Below are positions 15,610 to 24,155 of a stretch of DNA of 34,365 nt, one piece after another. Position 1 is the first letter of the stretch. The number at the start of each line of letters is the position of its first letter. Both the position numbers and the translations under genes were made by a program. The notes under the pieces were generated by a model. The model was given only the letters and a program-made list of their open reading frames with translations. It was not told the origin of the DNA and searched no databases. Origin of the DNA: an uncultured Parvibacter sp. (GTDB lineage: Bacteria; Actinomycetota; Coriobacteriia; Coriobacteriales; Eggerthellaceae); the NCBI GenBank assembly GCA_947649875.1, contig CANSTH010000011.1:1-34365 (forward strand). The letters run 5' to 3'.

Positions 15610-17565
15610 ATGGCAGATTTGTACGGATATACCGGTAAGATTCTAGTGGTGGACCTCACCAGCGGGGAAACCTCCACACTGGACACCACCAACTACACCG
15701 ACTTCATCGGCGGCCGCGGCATGGGCGCCAAGCTGCACTGGGATCTGGTGGGCCCCGACGTGAAGGGCACCGACCCGGAAAACGTGCTGGCCTTCACCAC
15801 CAGCCCCACCACCGGCACCCCGTGTCCCGGCGGCCAAAAAACCTGCGTCACCGGCGTGGCGCCCCACATGTACCCAGTGGAGACTTACCTGAAAAGCGTG
15901 TTCGGCGGCATGTGGGGCCCCGAGCTGAAGTACGCCGGCTGGGACGGCGTGGTGTTGAAGGGCGCTTCTGCTACCCCGGTGTACATCCTCATCCAGGACG
16001 ACCGGGTGGAAATCCGCGACGCCGACGATTTATGGGGATTGGACACCCAGTCCACCGAGCGCATGTTGTGGGACCGCTTTGACGACAAGCACCGCATCGT
16101 CACCATCGGCCCTGCCGGTGAAAATCTGGTAAGCGATGCCGTCATCCTTTCCGACGACTCCAATACCGCAGGCAAGGGCGGTTTCGGCGCCGTAATGGGC
16201 TCTAAGAAAGTGAAGGCCATCGTGGTACGCGGCACCGGCGAGGTAACAATGGCGCGCCCCGAGGAGTTGCTAGAGCTGGCCTATGAGAGCCAACGACTGA
16301 TCACTCGCAAGGAAACCGAAGCGCAACCATCACACCCCTACCGCGGCAGCCTGTTCGGCCCGCTTTCCACCGAAGGCAATGACATCTGGAAAGAGGGGCA
16401 AGAGGGCAAAAATGTGCGCACCGGCCTGGCCGGCTGCATGATGTGCCCCATTGCCTGTGGCATGTCCATCAAGTTCAAAGACGGCTACAGCGAATCCACC
16501 GGCCACATCATGTGCGTAGAATGCAACGCCGAGCCAGAAGAAATGGTAGTGGAAAACGAGAACTGGGGTCGCGCCGCCTTCTCGCGCCTGAAGGAAATGG
16601 ACAAGATGGGCTACTCGGTGTGGTCCATGCACTTGGACATCTGGCCGCTGTTCACCTACGGGGTGCTGAAACCGGAGGACCTGGAAATCGATGCCCCGGT
16701 AGGCTCTAAGAAATTCTCGAAAGAGCTTGTGCGCAAGATCAGCATGCGCGAAGGGCTGGGGGACGAGCTGGCCAAGGGCCGCGCCCACTTCCTCAACGAG
16801 TTCATTGGCACCGACCAAACCAAGCTCATGTACCAGATGCAGGCGGTTACCTCTGGCCAAAGCCGTCTCACCTATAACTACGGCGCCAACTTCTACGGCC
16901 CCATTGGCTGGGTGGGCTGCTGCGTTTCCCGCGGCCGCGACAACGACCAAACCTGGGCGTTCTCCAACACCATCACCGACCCGCGCGTGGTAGCGCCGGG
17001 AAGCAAAGCCTACATGCAACTGCAGCAGGATATCGGCAATATGCTGTGGGATACCGACCAAGGGGCCATCGACAACGCCAATCGTGTGGTGTCCGACAAA
17101 ATTGCCCCCATGGCCTATACCGCCCACAACTTCAAGTGCTGGGTAGACACCGTGGGCAGCTGTTCCCAGTTCATGCCCCATATTTCCATGTATTCCGACA
17201 ACTATATGGGCAAATGGGATATCCGGCGCCAACTGGTGTCGGCAGTTTCCGGCCTGGACATCGACTCCGATGAAAAGGAAAACGAGTACTGCGACCGTAT
17301 TTGGATGCTGGAGCGCTGCATCGGCGCCCGCCAGGGGCAAACCAAAGAAGACGACTGGATGTACGACTGCATATTCGAGGATCCCTCCTATAAGGACTGG
17401 GGCCTTACCCGCGAAGGGCTGCGAAGCGCCATCGATCAGTACTACGAGATTCGCGGCATCGACGTGGAAACCGGGCTGCCGAGGCGCTCGACACTGGAGC
17501 GGCTGGGGCTCAAGGACGTGGCCGACCGCATGGAAGGTGAGTACGGCATCGCGCTGCCGGCCTAA
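15610..17565 (+). CDS. Aldehyde:ferredoxin oxidoreductase (AOR) family tungsten/molybdenum enzyme
   Basis: This 651-residue protein has normal AOR-family length. It begins with the typical GYTGKILVVDLTSGE and has FIGGRGMGAKLHWD in the first pterin-binding part, GPAGENLVSDAVILSDD and GKGGFGAVMGSKKVKAIVV. The single [4Fe-4S] cluster is bound by C276-x2-C279-x3-C283 (CMMCPIAC) and a fourth cysteine near residue 515 (DTVGSCSQF). The family binds a bis-pterin W or Mo centre and oxidises aldehydes or catalyses reverse low-potential reactions. There is no signal peptide, although both ferredoxin partners have Tat signals, so it is either co-exported with one of them or works on the inner face. Its substrate is unknown. 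The ribosome site is AGGAGG. Confidence 0.92.
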   Translation: MADLYGYTGKILVVDLTSGETSTLDTTNYTDFIGGRGMGAKLHWDLVGPDVKGTDPENVLAFTTSPTTGTPCPGGQKTCVTGVAPHMYPVETYLKSVFGGMWGPELKYAGWDGVVLKGASATPVYILIQDDRVEIRDADDLWGLDTQSTERMLWDRFDDKHRIVTIGPAGENLVSDAVILSDDSNTAGKGGFGAVMGSKKVKAIVVRGTGEVTMARPEELLELAYESQRLITRKETEAQPSHPYRGSLFGPLSTEGNDIWKEGQEGKNVRTGLAGCMMCPIACGMSIKFKDGYSESTGHIMCVECNAEPEEMVVENENWGRAAFSRLKEMDKMGYSVWSMHLDIWPLFTYGVLKPEDLEIDAPVGSKKFSKELVRKISMREGLGDELAKGRAHFLNEFIGTDQTKLMYQMQAVTSGQSRLTYNYGANFYGPIGWVGCCVSRGRDNDQTWAFSNTITDPRVVAPGSKAYMQLQQDIGNMLWDTDQGAIDNANRVVSDKIAPMAYTAHNFKCWVDTVGSCSQFMPHISMYSDNYMGKWDIRRQLVSAVSGLDIDSDEKENEYCDRIWMLERCIGARQGQTKEDDWMYDCIFEDPSYKDWGLTREGLRSAIDQYYEIRGIDVETGLPRRSTLERLGLKDVADRMEGEYGIALPA

Positions 17566-17612
17566 ACGCCAGTCAAACGGCCATTTGATTTCTGCACAAC
17601 ATAGGAGGGGAC

Positions 17613-18167
17613 ATGGACGAGAAAGTACGGGCCATCCAAGAGCGACTGCGACAGCAGTTCGGTGCCTCGATGGTGCCCGGGCAACGCTTCGACGGCGTGC
17701 CGCTGGTGGCATTCGACGAGGTGGCAGGGCTTCCTACCGGGGGCGAAGCCTTCGTGGACAACCTGCTCGCGGAGCTGAAGCGCCGCGGATGGCGGGTGGC
17801 CCACGTAGTGCGGCAGCTGGCGGAGGGCGTCGATGCCCCGGAGGCCAGCGAGCCCGTTACTGAACCGGACGCATCGGTAACGGTGGGGCAAGGGCGCCTG
17901 ACCATTTCCCGTCCCATTCCCCCCGCCGATGCCCTCGATGCCGCCGTGGATGCGGTGCGGGAAGGCTACGACATCGTGATCGGACAGAACTTCGGTTTCG
18001 CCATCGTGCCCCGCGTGCTGCTCACCCGACGGGTGCAAGAGGGCTTCAACCTGGGGCTCCCCAATGTGGTGGCCTATGTGTCCGACAGCGGACTGGACGT
18101 GGCCATCCCCCACTTCACTGCGCTGGAAGTCGAGCGGCCGATCTCATCGAACAAACCCTGGGGCTAG
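17613..18167 (+). CDS. Conserved-looking small protein of the AOR operon, function unknown
   Basis: A 184-residue soluble protein with AGGAGG before its ATG, placed between the AOR and NrfD genes. I do not recognise a catalytic motif. The pattern VDNLLAELKRRGWRVAHVVRQ near the start, and YDIVIGQNFGF about 80 residues later, recall the alternating strand-helix layout of MobB-like nucleotide proteins, but no P-loop is present. In the E. coli ydh operon the gene after the AOR homologue (ydhW) is also a small protein of unknown function, so a shared role in assembly of the AOR complex is possible. This is inference from position only. Confidence 0.7.
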   Translation: MDEKVRAIQERLRQQFGASMVPGQRFDGVPLVAFDEVAGLPTGGEAFVDNLLAELKRRGWRVAHVVRQLAEGVDAPEASEPVTEPDASVTVGQGRLTISRPIPPADALDAAVDAVREGYDIVIGQNFGFAIVPRVLLTRRVQEGFNLGLPNVVAYVSDSGLDVAIPHFTALEVERPISSNKPWG

Positions 18168-18198
18168 AAAAAGCTCTGGATACCTTAGAGGAGTAATT

Positions 18199-19197
18199 AT
18201 GGGAGAAATTGCATTGCAAACCTCATGGGGCGTGCAGATTGCTCTCTACCTGTTCTTGGGCGGCCTAGCCGGCGGCACTGCGCTGGTAACTGGCATTGTC
18301 CAACTGAAACAGGGCGAGAGGTTCAAGAACCTGGTGCGCTTCGGGGCATGGGCGGCGGTGCTGCTTCTGCTGGCAGGCGTGCTGTGCCTGGTGACGGAGG
18401 TTACCATGCCGCTACGGGCCATGCAGCTGTGGCGCGCTTTCACCAACCCCATATCCTGGATGACCATCGGCGCCTGGCTGCTGGTGGCCGGCATCGTGGC
18501 AACGGGGCTGTTCGCCCTTGCGGCCACCCCGGCCATCGGGGGCAAGGTGCTGGGGCAGAAGGCCCCTTCCTTCAAGCGGGTGCTGGCCATCATATCGGCC
18601 GTATTGGGCGCCTGCATCGCCATCTACACCGGCATCCTGCTGTGCGTGCTGCTGAACCATCCGCTGTGGAACACCCCGCTTCTGCCGGTTCTGTTCACCG
18701 TTTCCGCCTTCGATACCGGCATTGCCCTCATCTGCACCTACCTGTGCCTGGGCAAGCCCTTGGGGGCGGCGAAGGAAGCGCCTGCGAAAGACACGCCTTC
18801 CGAGCCTGATGCGGTCGACGGCGAGAAAGCCGCCACGGCCATGAAGGTCACAGAAGATGCTGCCGTCCTTGCCAAGATGACCGCTCTGCTGGAGGAGTGC
18901 AGCGTTGGGCTGATTGCCGCCGAGGCCGTTGTGCTTGCTGTGCTGCTGCTTATGACCAGTGGCGCCGGCGAGGCTGGGGCGCTTTCCGCTTGGGTGCTGA
19001 CCGCAGGGCCCCTGGCCGTGCCCTTCTGGGTGATTCTCATCGTGGCGGGCCTGGCAGTGCCGCTGGTGCTGGAGCTTTTACAGCTCAAGGGCAACCATGC
19101 GAAGTGGATGGCACTCGCCTCCCCCTTGCTCATCTTGGTGGGCGGCTGCGCACTGCGCTTCCTTATCCTGTACGCTGGCCTTCCCCTTGCCCTGTAG
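18199..19197 (+). CDS. NrfD-type membrane anchor of the AOR module
   Basis: The ATG at 18199, preceded by AGAGGAG, gives 332 residues with roughly eight to nine membrane helices; the longer track ORF runs through the previous gene. The first helix carries the NrfD signature YLFLGGLAGGTALVTG. A hydrophilic loop of about 45 residues in the middle is charged and Ala-rich. It should link the exported ferredoxins to the quinone pool. It is followed by the second Tat ferredoxin after 13 bases. Confidence 0.87.
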   Translation: MGEIALQTSWGVQIALYLFLGGLAGGTALVTGIVQLKQGERFKNLVRFGAWAAVLLLLAGVLCLVTEVTMPLRAMQLWRAFTNPISWMTIGAWLLVAGIVATGLFALAATPAIGGKVLGQKAPSFKRVLAIISAVLGACIAIYTGILLCVLLNHPLWNTPLLPVLFTVSAFDTGIALICTYLCLGKPLGAAKEAPAKDTPSEPDAVDGEKAATAMKVTEDAAVLAKMTALLEECSVGLIAAEAVVLAVLLLMTSGAGEAGALSAWVLTAGPLAVPFWVILIVAGLAVPLVLELLQLKGNHAKWMALASPLLILVGGCALRFLILYAGLPLAL

Positions 19198-19210
19198 GAG
19201 GCGACTTGCT

Positions 19211-20050
19211 ATGACTTCTATTCAAACTGCTACGCCCCGCTCATCGGTAAGCCGCCGCAACTTCTTGGGCGCGCTGGGGGCTGCCGGCGCCGGGCTTGTG
19301 GCCGCCGCTGCGGCAACGGCCGTGCCCGCCCTTGCCGCCGACAACCTGTCGGGCAAGAAGGGCATTCTGTTCGACGCCACCAAGTGCGTGGGCTGCCATT
19401 ACTGCGAAGTGGCCTGCAAAAAGGCCAACGGGCTTACCTGCGATGTGGCCCTGGACTTGAAGGCTCTCCCCGAAAGCGCCGTTCCCAGCGGCATGAAATC
19501 CGCCGATGTGCTGTTCGGCAAGAACCGCCCAGCGCCCGTAACCGAAGACGACCGCGATGCTAACCGCTGGCTGCGGGTGGTGCGCACCACCGTCGCTGAC
19601 GGCGACAGCAAAGTGGAGCTGAACATGCGCCACTCCTGCACCCACTGCGGCCTATGCGCCAGCGTGTGCCCCTCCGGCGCCATGAATAAGCGCGAGGACG
19701 GCATTATAGACGTGGACCGCGAGCTGTGCATCGGCTGCGGCTACTGTTATCAGGCCTGTCCCTTCGACATTCCCCACTACCCGGCCGAAGGCGACCGAGC
19801 GGTGACGAAATGCACCGGCTGCGCTGGTCGCGTGGACGAGGGGCTGGAGCCCGCCTGCGTGTCCATCTGCCCCACCGGCGCCCTGGCCTTCGGCGATCGC
19901 GCCTCAGTAGCCGCCTCGGGCGAAGCACGCGCGGCGGAGGTCGGCGGCAACGCCCACCTCTTCGGCAAGACTGAGCTGGGCGGCATCGGGGTGATGACGG
20001 TGACAGCCCACTCCAGCCAGGACAGCGGACTGCCGCCCCTGCCCAACTAG
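19211..20050 (+). CDS. Second Tat-exported 4Fe-4S ferredoxin (NrfC/HybA-like)
   Basis: The ATG at 19211 follows AGGAGG; the track ORF extends it falsely into the NrfD gene. The 279-residue protein opens with a Tat signal (VSRRNFLGALG at residues 13-23, hydrophobic to about residue 45). Cysteine groups CVGCHYCEVACKKANG, CTHCGLCASVCPSGA, CIGCGYCYQACPFD and CTGCAGRVDEGLEPACVSICP bind up to four [4Fe-4S] clusters. A ~60-residue insertion separates the first and second groups. It differs from the first ferredoxin of the operon in lacking its long C-terminal domain, so the two probably have distinct places in the electron path. Two hairpins close the operon. Confidence 0.9.
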   Translation: MTSIQTATPRSSVSRRNFLGALGAAGAGLVAAAAATAVPALAADNLSGKKGILFDATKCVGCHYCEVACKKANGLTCDVALDLKALPESAVPSGMKSADVLFGKNRPAPVTEDDRDANRWLRVVRTTVADGDSKVELNMRHSCTHCGLCASVCPSGAMNKREDGIIDVDRELCIGCGYCYQACPFDIPHYPAEGDRAVTKCTGCAGRVDEGLEPACVSICPTGALAFGDRASVAASGEARAAEVGGNAHLFGKTELGGIGVMTVTAHSSQDSGLPPLPN

Positions 20051-20060
20051 CCCTCCCCTC

Positions 20061-20102
20061 GGGGCGTCCGCATCCCCCTGACATTTCAGCGGGCGCCCCT
20101 TT
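20061..20102 (+). terminator. Operon-end hairpin 1
   Basis: GGGGCGTCCGC (20061-20071) pairs with GCGGGCGCCCC (20089-20099), with one G-U pair, followed by TTT. It starts 10 bases after the ferredoxin stop. Confidence 0.6.
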
Positions 20103-20110
20103 CCGCACAA

Positions 20111-20140
20111 ACAGCGCCCCAACCCCCCACGGGGCGCTGT
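20111..20140 (+). terminator. Operon-end hairpin 2
   Basis: ACAGCGCCCC and GGGGCGCTGT pair perfectly around a 10-base C-rich loop, directly after hairpin 1. A tandem terminator would separate fdhD from the AOR operon; fdhD probably has its own promoter. Confidence 0.55.
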
Positions 20141-20276
20141 CTGCAAGAACGTCAAGGCAGCATGGGGCATTTACGGTGCGGTTTCACCGCGTTCAGCAGG
20201 GCGGATTGCCTGCGGCCACCCGACACAGGCGCGCTTGCCCCCCATCTTCGCCTTTCCCGTATCCGAGGTGATTCCC

Positions 20277-21191
20277 GTGAAAGCCATCGGCTGTTCCCCC
20301 GCCCAACCGACGCTTGCCAGCTGCGAGTACGCCCTGTGCCGCCCCGACGGCAGCGCCTCGGCGGTGCAAAGCCAAACCCAACACGAGCACCTGCTGAGTA
20401 TCGTGATGAACGGCCAGCTGGCCTTCACCCTCACCTGCACTCCGCAGTACCTGTTGGAACTGACACTGGGGCGGCTGTTCAGCGAGGGGCTGATAAGCGA
20501 CATCAGCGACGTTGCCTCTATCCACGGCTGTCAGAAGGGCGATGTGGTGAAAGTGAAGCTGCAGGACGGCGCCCGGTTCGAGCAGGCGAAAGCCGTTCGC
20601 GTATCTACCTGCAACGACGCCCGCGAGGCTCACTTGGCAAGGCGGCGCCGTCTAGAGCTTCCGCCGCTGGAACCCGCCGTCTTCGACCGCCGTTGGGTGT
20701 TCGCCGCCGCCGAGGCCTTCGCCCAGGACACCCCCATGCACCAACGCTCGCGGGGCGCCCACAGCTGTTCTTTGGCGCAAGGCGGGCGTATACTGTTCTC
20801 GTGCGAGGATCTGGGCCGCCACAACGCCTTCGACAAGGCTATAGGCTGGGGGCTGCGCAACGGGGTGGACTTCCGCCGCTGCTTCGCCATAACCAGCGGC
20901 CGCGTGCCCACCGACATGGCCGCCAAAGCGGTGCGCGCGGGCATTCCCGTGCTGCTGTCCGCCTCGGTGCCCACCGATGCAGCCCTGCAACTGGCCCACG
21001 AGAAAAACCTCACCATCATCGGCCGCATCAAACCCGATGGCGTAGCAGTCTATCACGACCCCACGGGCTCGATGGCCATGCCTTACCACATATCTTCCAG
21101 CGTCACCAAACGGCAGCCTGCCTTCTGCGCTTCGGCCCTGCACTCTTCAGTGAATCCCGCCTTCGAGAACAGAAGCAGTTGCAGGGGCTGA
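20277..21191 (+). CDS. fdhD: FdhD-like formate dehydrogenase accessory sulfurtransferase, atypical
   Basis: The GTG at 20277 with GAGGTG six bases upstream is preferred to the track's TTG, giving 304 residues. FdhD passes sulfur from IscS to the Mo cofactor of formate dehydrogenases. Family hallmarks are present: LLELTLGRLFSEGLI, DLGRHNAFDKAIGWGL and TSGRVPTDMAAKAVRAGIPVLLSAS. The sulfur-transfer loop, usually CxxC, reads STCNDARE: the first cysteine (C112) is kept, the second is Ala. The last ~30 residues lie beyond the normal family end and overlap the opposite-strand ATPase gene by 109 bases, suggesting an altered 3' end. No formate dehydrogenase gene is in the window, so its client is unknown. 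Confidence 0.82.
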   Translation: MKAIGCSPAQPTLASCEYALCRPDGSASAVQSQTQHEHLLSIVMNGQLAFTLTCTPQYLLELTLGRLFSEGLISDISDVASIHGCQKGDVVKVKLQDGARFEQAKAVRVSTCNDAREAHLARRRRLELPPLEPAVFDRRWVFAAAEAFAQDTPMHQRSRGAHSCSLAQGGRILFSCEDLGRHNAFDKAIGWGLRNGVDFRRCFAITSGRVPTDMAAKAVRAGIPVLLSASVPTDAALQLAHEKNLTIIGRIKPDGVAVYHDPTGSMAMPYHISSSVTKRQPAFCASALHSSVNPAFENRSSCRG

Positions 21192-22498
21192 CCATGCTGG
21201 ATTAGCGAGGCGCGATGCTGAAGGGTACGGAGCACGTCATCGCCTACCGGCTTCGACTGCCATTTGCACTCGCCGCAAATGAGGGTTCCGTCATCGCACT
21301 GGGCCACAACGTCTATCTCGGCCTGAGCCTTGCGGACAGGATCGGTTCCCCACCAGCGGCCCACATTTAAAATGAAAGGAACATCGTCCCTCATGGATTC
21401 TTCAAGCAGCCATTGTCGACACACTTCTTCAAAAACCGGCCCCGTGTAGGTGGCAAGATGCTCGCGGACTATCAGCTGCGCCACTTCACGCTCACGTCCT
21501 ACCTGCAAGGGCGTAAGATACTGGGGGACAAACCGGTACCAAAACCGAAAGAGAGGATCGCTCACGACGTAACGAACCTTCTTCCTGCTGGCGTCCACCA
21601 TGGGCTCTTCGCGACGAATAATCCCCAGCTCGATAAGCGACTTGAGATAGCTGGTGGCAGCAGTGCGCTCGATGCCCGCCCCATCGGCAATATTGGTGAG
21701 CTTTCCTTCTCCACCGGCAATCGTCTGAATAATTGCCTTGTATTTTGCTGGTTCCCGCATCTCCTGCTGCAGAAAGGCATCCGGCTCCCCAAAGAGAAAG
21801 CTGTCGATGCCTAACACGTTTTGGGCAATGTTCTGCTCTACCGAAAGACCGGTATCGAACTGTTCCAAGTAAAGAGGCACTCCACCGGCAATCCCATACC
21901 ACGCAACATTGTCCTCAACAGAAGCGCCGGACAAAAGCTGGCACGCCTCCCTGAAGCCGAAGGGCTCGACTTTAATTTGCGCCGTACGTCGCCCGTAGAG
22001 GGGGCTCTTGTACCCCAGCACCTGATGTTCCATGAAACTCATCGACGAGCCGCATAGGATAAGGAACAGATTACTAGCCTCCCGGTTCTTGTCGATAAGA
22101 TGCTGCAAAACGGAGGAAACGGATTTGTCGCTCTGGGCAAGATAAGGGTATTCGTCGATGACGAACACCAGCCGTTGCTGGCTGGCAAGCGAGAACACAT
22201 AAGAGAAGGCGTCCTCGAATGCGGGAAAGACGGCTACCGGTTTGTCGGTTAGCTCGAATGAGCCGAAGTTGCCCGACTCTGCGAATTCGGCGATAGCCTT
22301 GCTCAGCGCCACGAGATTTTCTTTGGCAGTTGATTCGCGGGCCGAAAAGAAAATAGCCCTTTTCCCCTCCACAAATTGGTTGATGAGGCTAGTCTTTCCC
22401 ACGCGCCGCCGCCCGTAAACAACCGGCATCTGAAAACCTGGAGCCCCATACAGTCTTTCAAGGGTGTCCAATTCCCGCTGCCTGCCAACAAACTTCAT
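21083..22498 (-). CDS. AAA-type ATPase with DUF234-like C-terminus
   Basis: A 471-residue protein of the archaeal-ATPase type common in lineage-specific regions. The N-terminus MKFVGRQRELDTLERLY, Walker A GRRRVGKTS near residue 31, Walker B LVFVIDEYPYL and the sensor LILCGSSMSFM are intact. A winged-helix-like segment (GEGKLTNIADGAGIERTAATSYLKSLIELG) follows, and the C-terminus shows the nuclease-like pattern EIDVV...GTLICGECKW, a PD-(D/E)xK arrangement. The biological role of this family is not established; toxin-like and mobile-element links have been suggested. Base composition is lower in GC than its neighbours, and it overlaps fdhD tail-to-tail, both consistent with acquisition. Confidence 0.88.
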   Translation of the reverse strand: MKFVGRQRELDTLERLYGAPGFQMPVVYGRRRVGKTSLINQFVEGKRAIFFSARESTAKENLVALSKAIAEFAESGNFGSFELTDKPVAVFPAFEDAFSYVFSLASQQRLVFVIDEYPYLAQSDKSVSSVLQHLIDKNREASNLFLILCGSSMSFMEHQVLGYKSPLYGRRTAQIKVEPFGFREACQLLSGASVEDNVAWYGIAGGVPLYLEQFDTGLSVEQNIAQNVLGIDSFLFGEPDAFLQQEMREPAKYKAIIQTIAGGEGKLTNIADGAGIERTAATSYLKSLIELGIIRREEPMVDASRKKVRYVVSDPLFRFWYRFVPQYLTPLQVGREREVAQLIVREHLATYTGPVFEEVCRQWLLEESMRDDVPFILNVGRWWGTDPVRKAQAEIDVVAQCDDGTLICGECKWQSKPVGDDVLRTLQHRASLIQHGQPLQLLLFSKAGFTEECRAEAQKAGCRLVTLEDMW

Positions 22499-22507
22499 GC
22501 CATCACC

Positions 22508-22565
22508 TTTTGTATAGTTACGTTTATACTATTTACGATTATACAAAATAGGCAATCCTTGACAA
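22508..22565 (-). promoter_or_regulatory. Promoter and dyad of the ATPase gene
   Basis: On the minus strand TTGTCA (22565-22560) and TATAAT (22543-22538) are spaced by 16 bases, close to consensus. An AT-rich dyad TTTTGTATA / TATACAAAA (22508-22516, 22540-22548) and two near-copies of a 15-base ATAA-CGTAA repeat cover the -10 and start region, suggesting autoregulation. Confidence 0.6.
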
Positions 22566-22659
22566 GAGAATCCACAGCGGGAACACGAGGCTATAGCGCA
22601 CCGGCACGATGTCGCAACGACACGGTCTCACCCGGTCACAAAAACCAACCAGCCGCGCC

Positions 22660-23778
22660 CTATTCCCCCGACTGGTCCTTCACGAAGGTTTGCACGCTGA
22701 TGGAGGCAACGGCGCACAAAAGGCCGCCCACCACCCATGCCATCCAGAAAAACGGAGTGCGGTAATCGGGCACAAATAGCATCACCAGGCCGGCTATGGT
22801 GGCCACCACCATGATGAGGCCGCACAGGCCACCGGTCAGCTGGCTCTTGCGCCGTTTGCGCTCAAGGCGGGCACGGACGCGGGTCAGCTCCTCATCGGAG
22901 GCCTCTGTTACTCCCAGCAAATTGCACAGCTGCTCATCGGTGTACATGGCGCGCAGCGCCGCCACGTCCTCATAGGCCAGGATCTTTCCCTCATCGCTCT
23001 CGGCGATGGTCTGCTCGCGGGCCTCGTTGTAATTGGCAATGTTCAGGCGCCCCAGCATGATGCCGCCGTATACAATAAGGGCAGCACCCACCGCCACCAG
23101 AGCTATAAGCCCCGCAGCAGCCAGCTGCTGCGCTACCTCAGAAGCCTCATCGAAGAAGATGCACAGCACAACTCCGCCAAAGATGCACAAGATGCCGCCC
23201 ACCAGCTGCCACACAAACGCCTGCTGCGTTCTCTGGCGGTCCTCTGCGGTGTAGAAGTCCTGCAGGAAGGGATGGCTGCGCTGAAACTCTGCATGTCGGA
23301 ACGCAGCGGTCACCAACAGCGCTACGCCAATGCCAATGCCGAGGAACAGGGGGATGGCACCCAGTGCCTCGATGCTGGCCGGCCCCTGAAGATCACCGAT
23401 GCCAGCAATGGCCACAAACAGCGCTGCCCCCATAACGATGCTGAAGACGCCCAAAGCAAGGCGCCGGGCGAAAGCGCGCATATGTTGGTCGTAGCCGCAC
23501 ACATCCTGAGGTGGCGCGCCAGCAGAGGCGCGCATAGCTTGGGCCTTGGCCCTTGCGGATCCAGTAGGAGGCTGGCCAGTGAGGTCCCCTTGCACTAAAT
23601 CATCCAAGCTGCACTCGAATATCTGGCACATCTTCAGCAGCTTGTCCATCTCAGGGTAAGAGCGCTCGGCCTCCCATTTGGTTACCGATTGGCGGCTCAC
23701 CCCCAGCAGCATGGCCAGCTGCTCTTGGGTCATGGAGTGAGTGGCGCGCAGGTACTGCAAGTTCTCGCGGAAGCTCAT
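22660..23778 (-). CDS. XRE-family helix-turn-helix protein with membrane domain
   Basis: The track ORF of 648 residues runs into shadow sequence; the real start is the ATG at 23778, giving 372 residues. Residues 1-60 form an XRE/HTH_3 domain (MTQEQLAMLLGVSRQSVTKWEAERSYPEMDKLLKM, quoted here only as the family pattern region). Four hydrophobic segments follow: two pairs near residues 105-150 and 180-240, and another pair close to the C-terminus. This build, a DNA-binding domain tied to membrane helices, is frequent in Gram-positive bacteria and suggests sensing at the membrane. The ribosome site is weak. The kinase gene lies upstream on the same strand, 377 bases away. Confidence 0.8.
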   Translation of the reverse strand: MSFRENLQYLRATHSMTQEQLAMLLGVSRQSVTKWEAERSYPEMDKLLKMCQIFECSLDDLVQGDLTGQPPTGSARAKAQAMRASAGAPPQDVCGYDQHMRAFARRLALGVFSIVMGAALFVAIAGIGDLQGPASIEALGAIPLFLGIGIGVALLVTAAFRHAEFQRSHPFLQDFYTAEDRQRTQQAFVWQLVGGILCIFGGVVLCIFFDEASEVAQQLAAAGLIALVAVGAALIVYGGIMLGRLNIANYNEAREQTIAESDEGKILAYEDVAALRAMYTDEQLCNLLGVTEASDEELTRVRARLERKRRKSQLTGGLCGLIMVVATIAGLVMLFVPDYRTPFFWMAWVVGGLLCAVASISVQTFVKDQSGE

Positions 23779-24155
23779 GGTTCTTCGCTTTCTTATGATG
23801 TGCGGTGCCGCTTGGAAGTCGCGCACCGCGAACGGTCGGGAATGTTGATCAACAGCGCCCACTTTACCGGTTGCCGCGCCGTCCCGCCACCAACTTCCGG
23901 CATCATTTTCGCATATTTTCAGGTGCCTTGCGGTTGCTTTCCCCAGATGAGAAGCCATTGGGCCCATAGACGCAAGACCGGCAAAAACCAGCATCCGCAA
24001 TCTGGGGGGATCAGCAGTGCTGGGGCTGCACCTTCGCCTGAACGGATGGCTCGCACGCGATTGCAGCGCAGGCAGAGATAGAATCTCTGCCCTACGATGG
24101 GCCACTTGAAGTCTTTCTGCCCCAGCCATGATGAACCACTTGGAACCTTGGTGTT
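23779..24155. other. 377-base gap between the kinase and XRE-membrane genes
   Basis: No credible gene was found. In frame with the kinase, beyond its TAG, a 69-codon open stretch contains a CLRC and a DCGC group and a hydrophobic end, but it has no start codon or ribosome site. The minus-strand ORF crossing the gap is an extension of the XRE gene frame and has no coding look. Confidence 0.5.

Noticed and set aside
16330-17712. 460-codon minus-strand ORF opposite AOR
   Set aside because: Shadow of the AOR gene; no ribosome site or family pattern.
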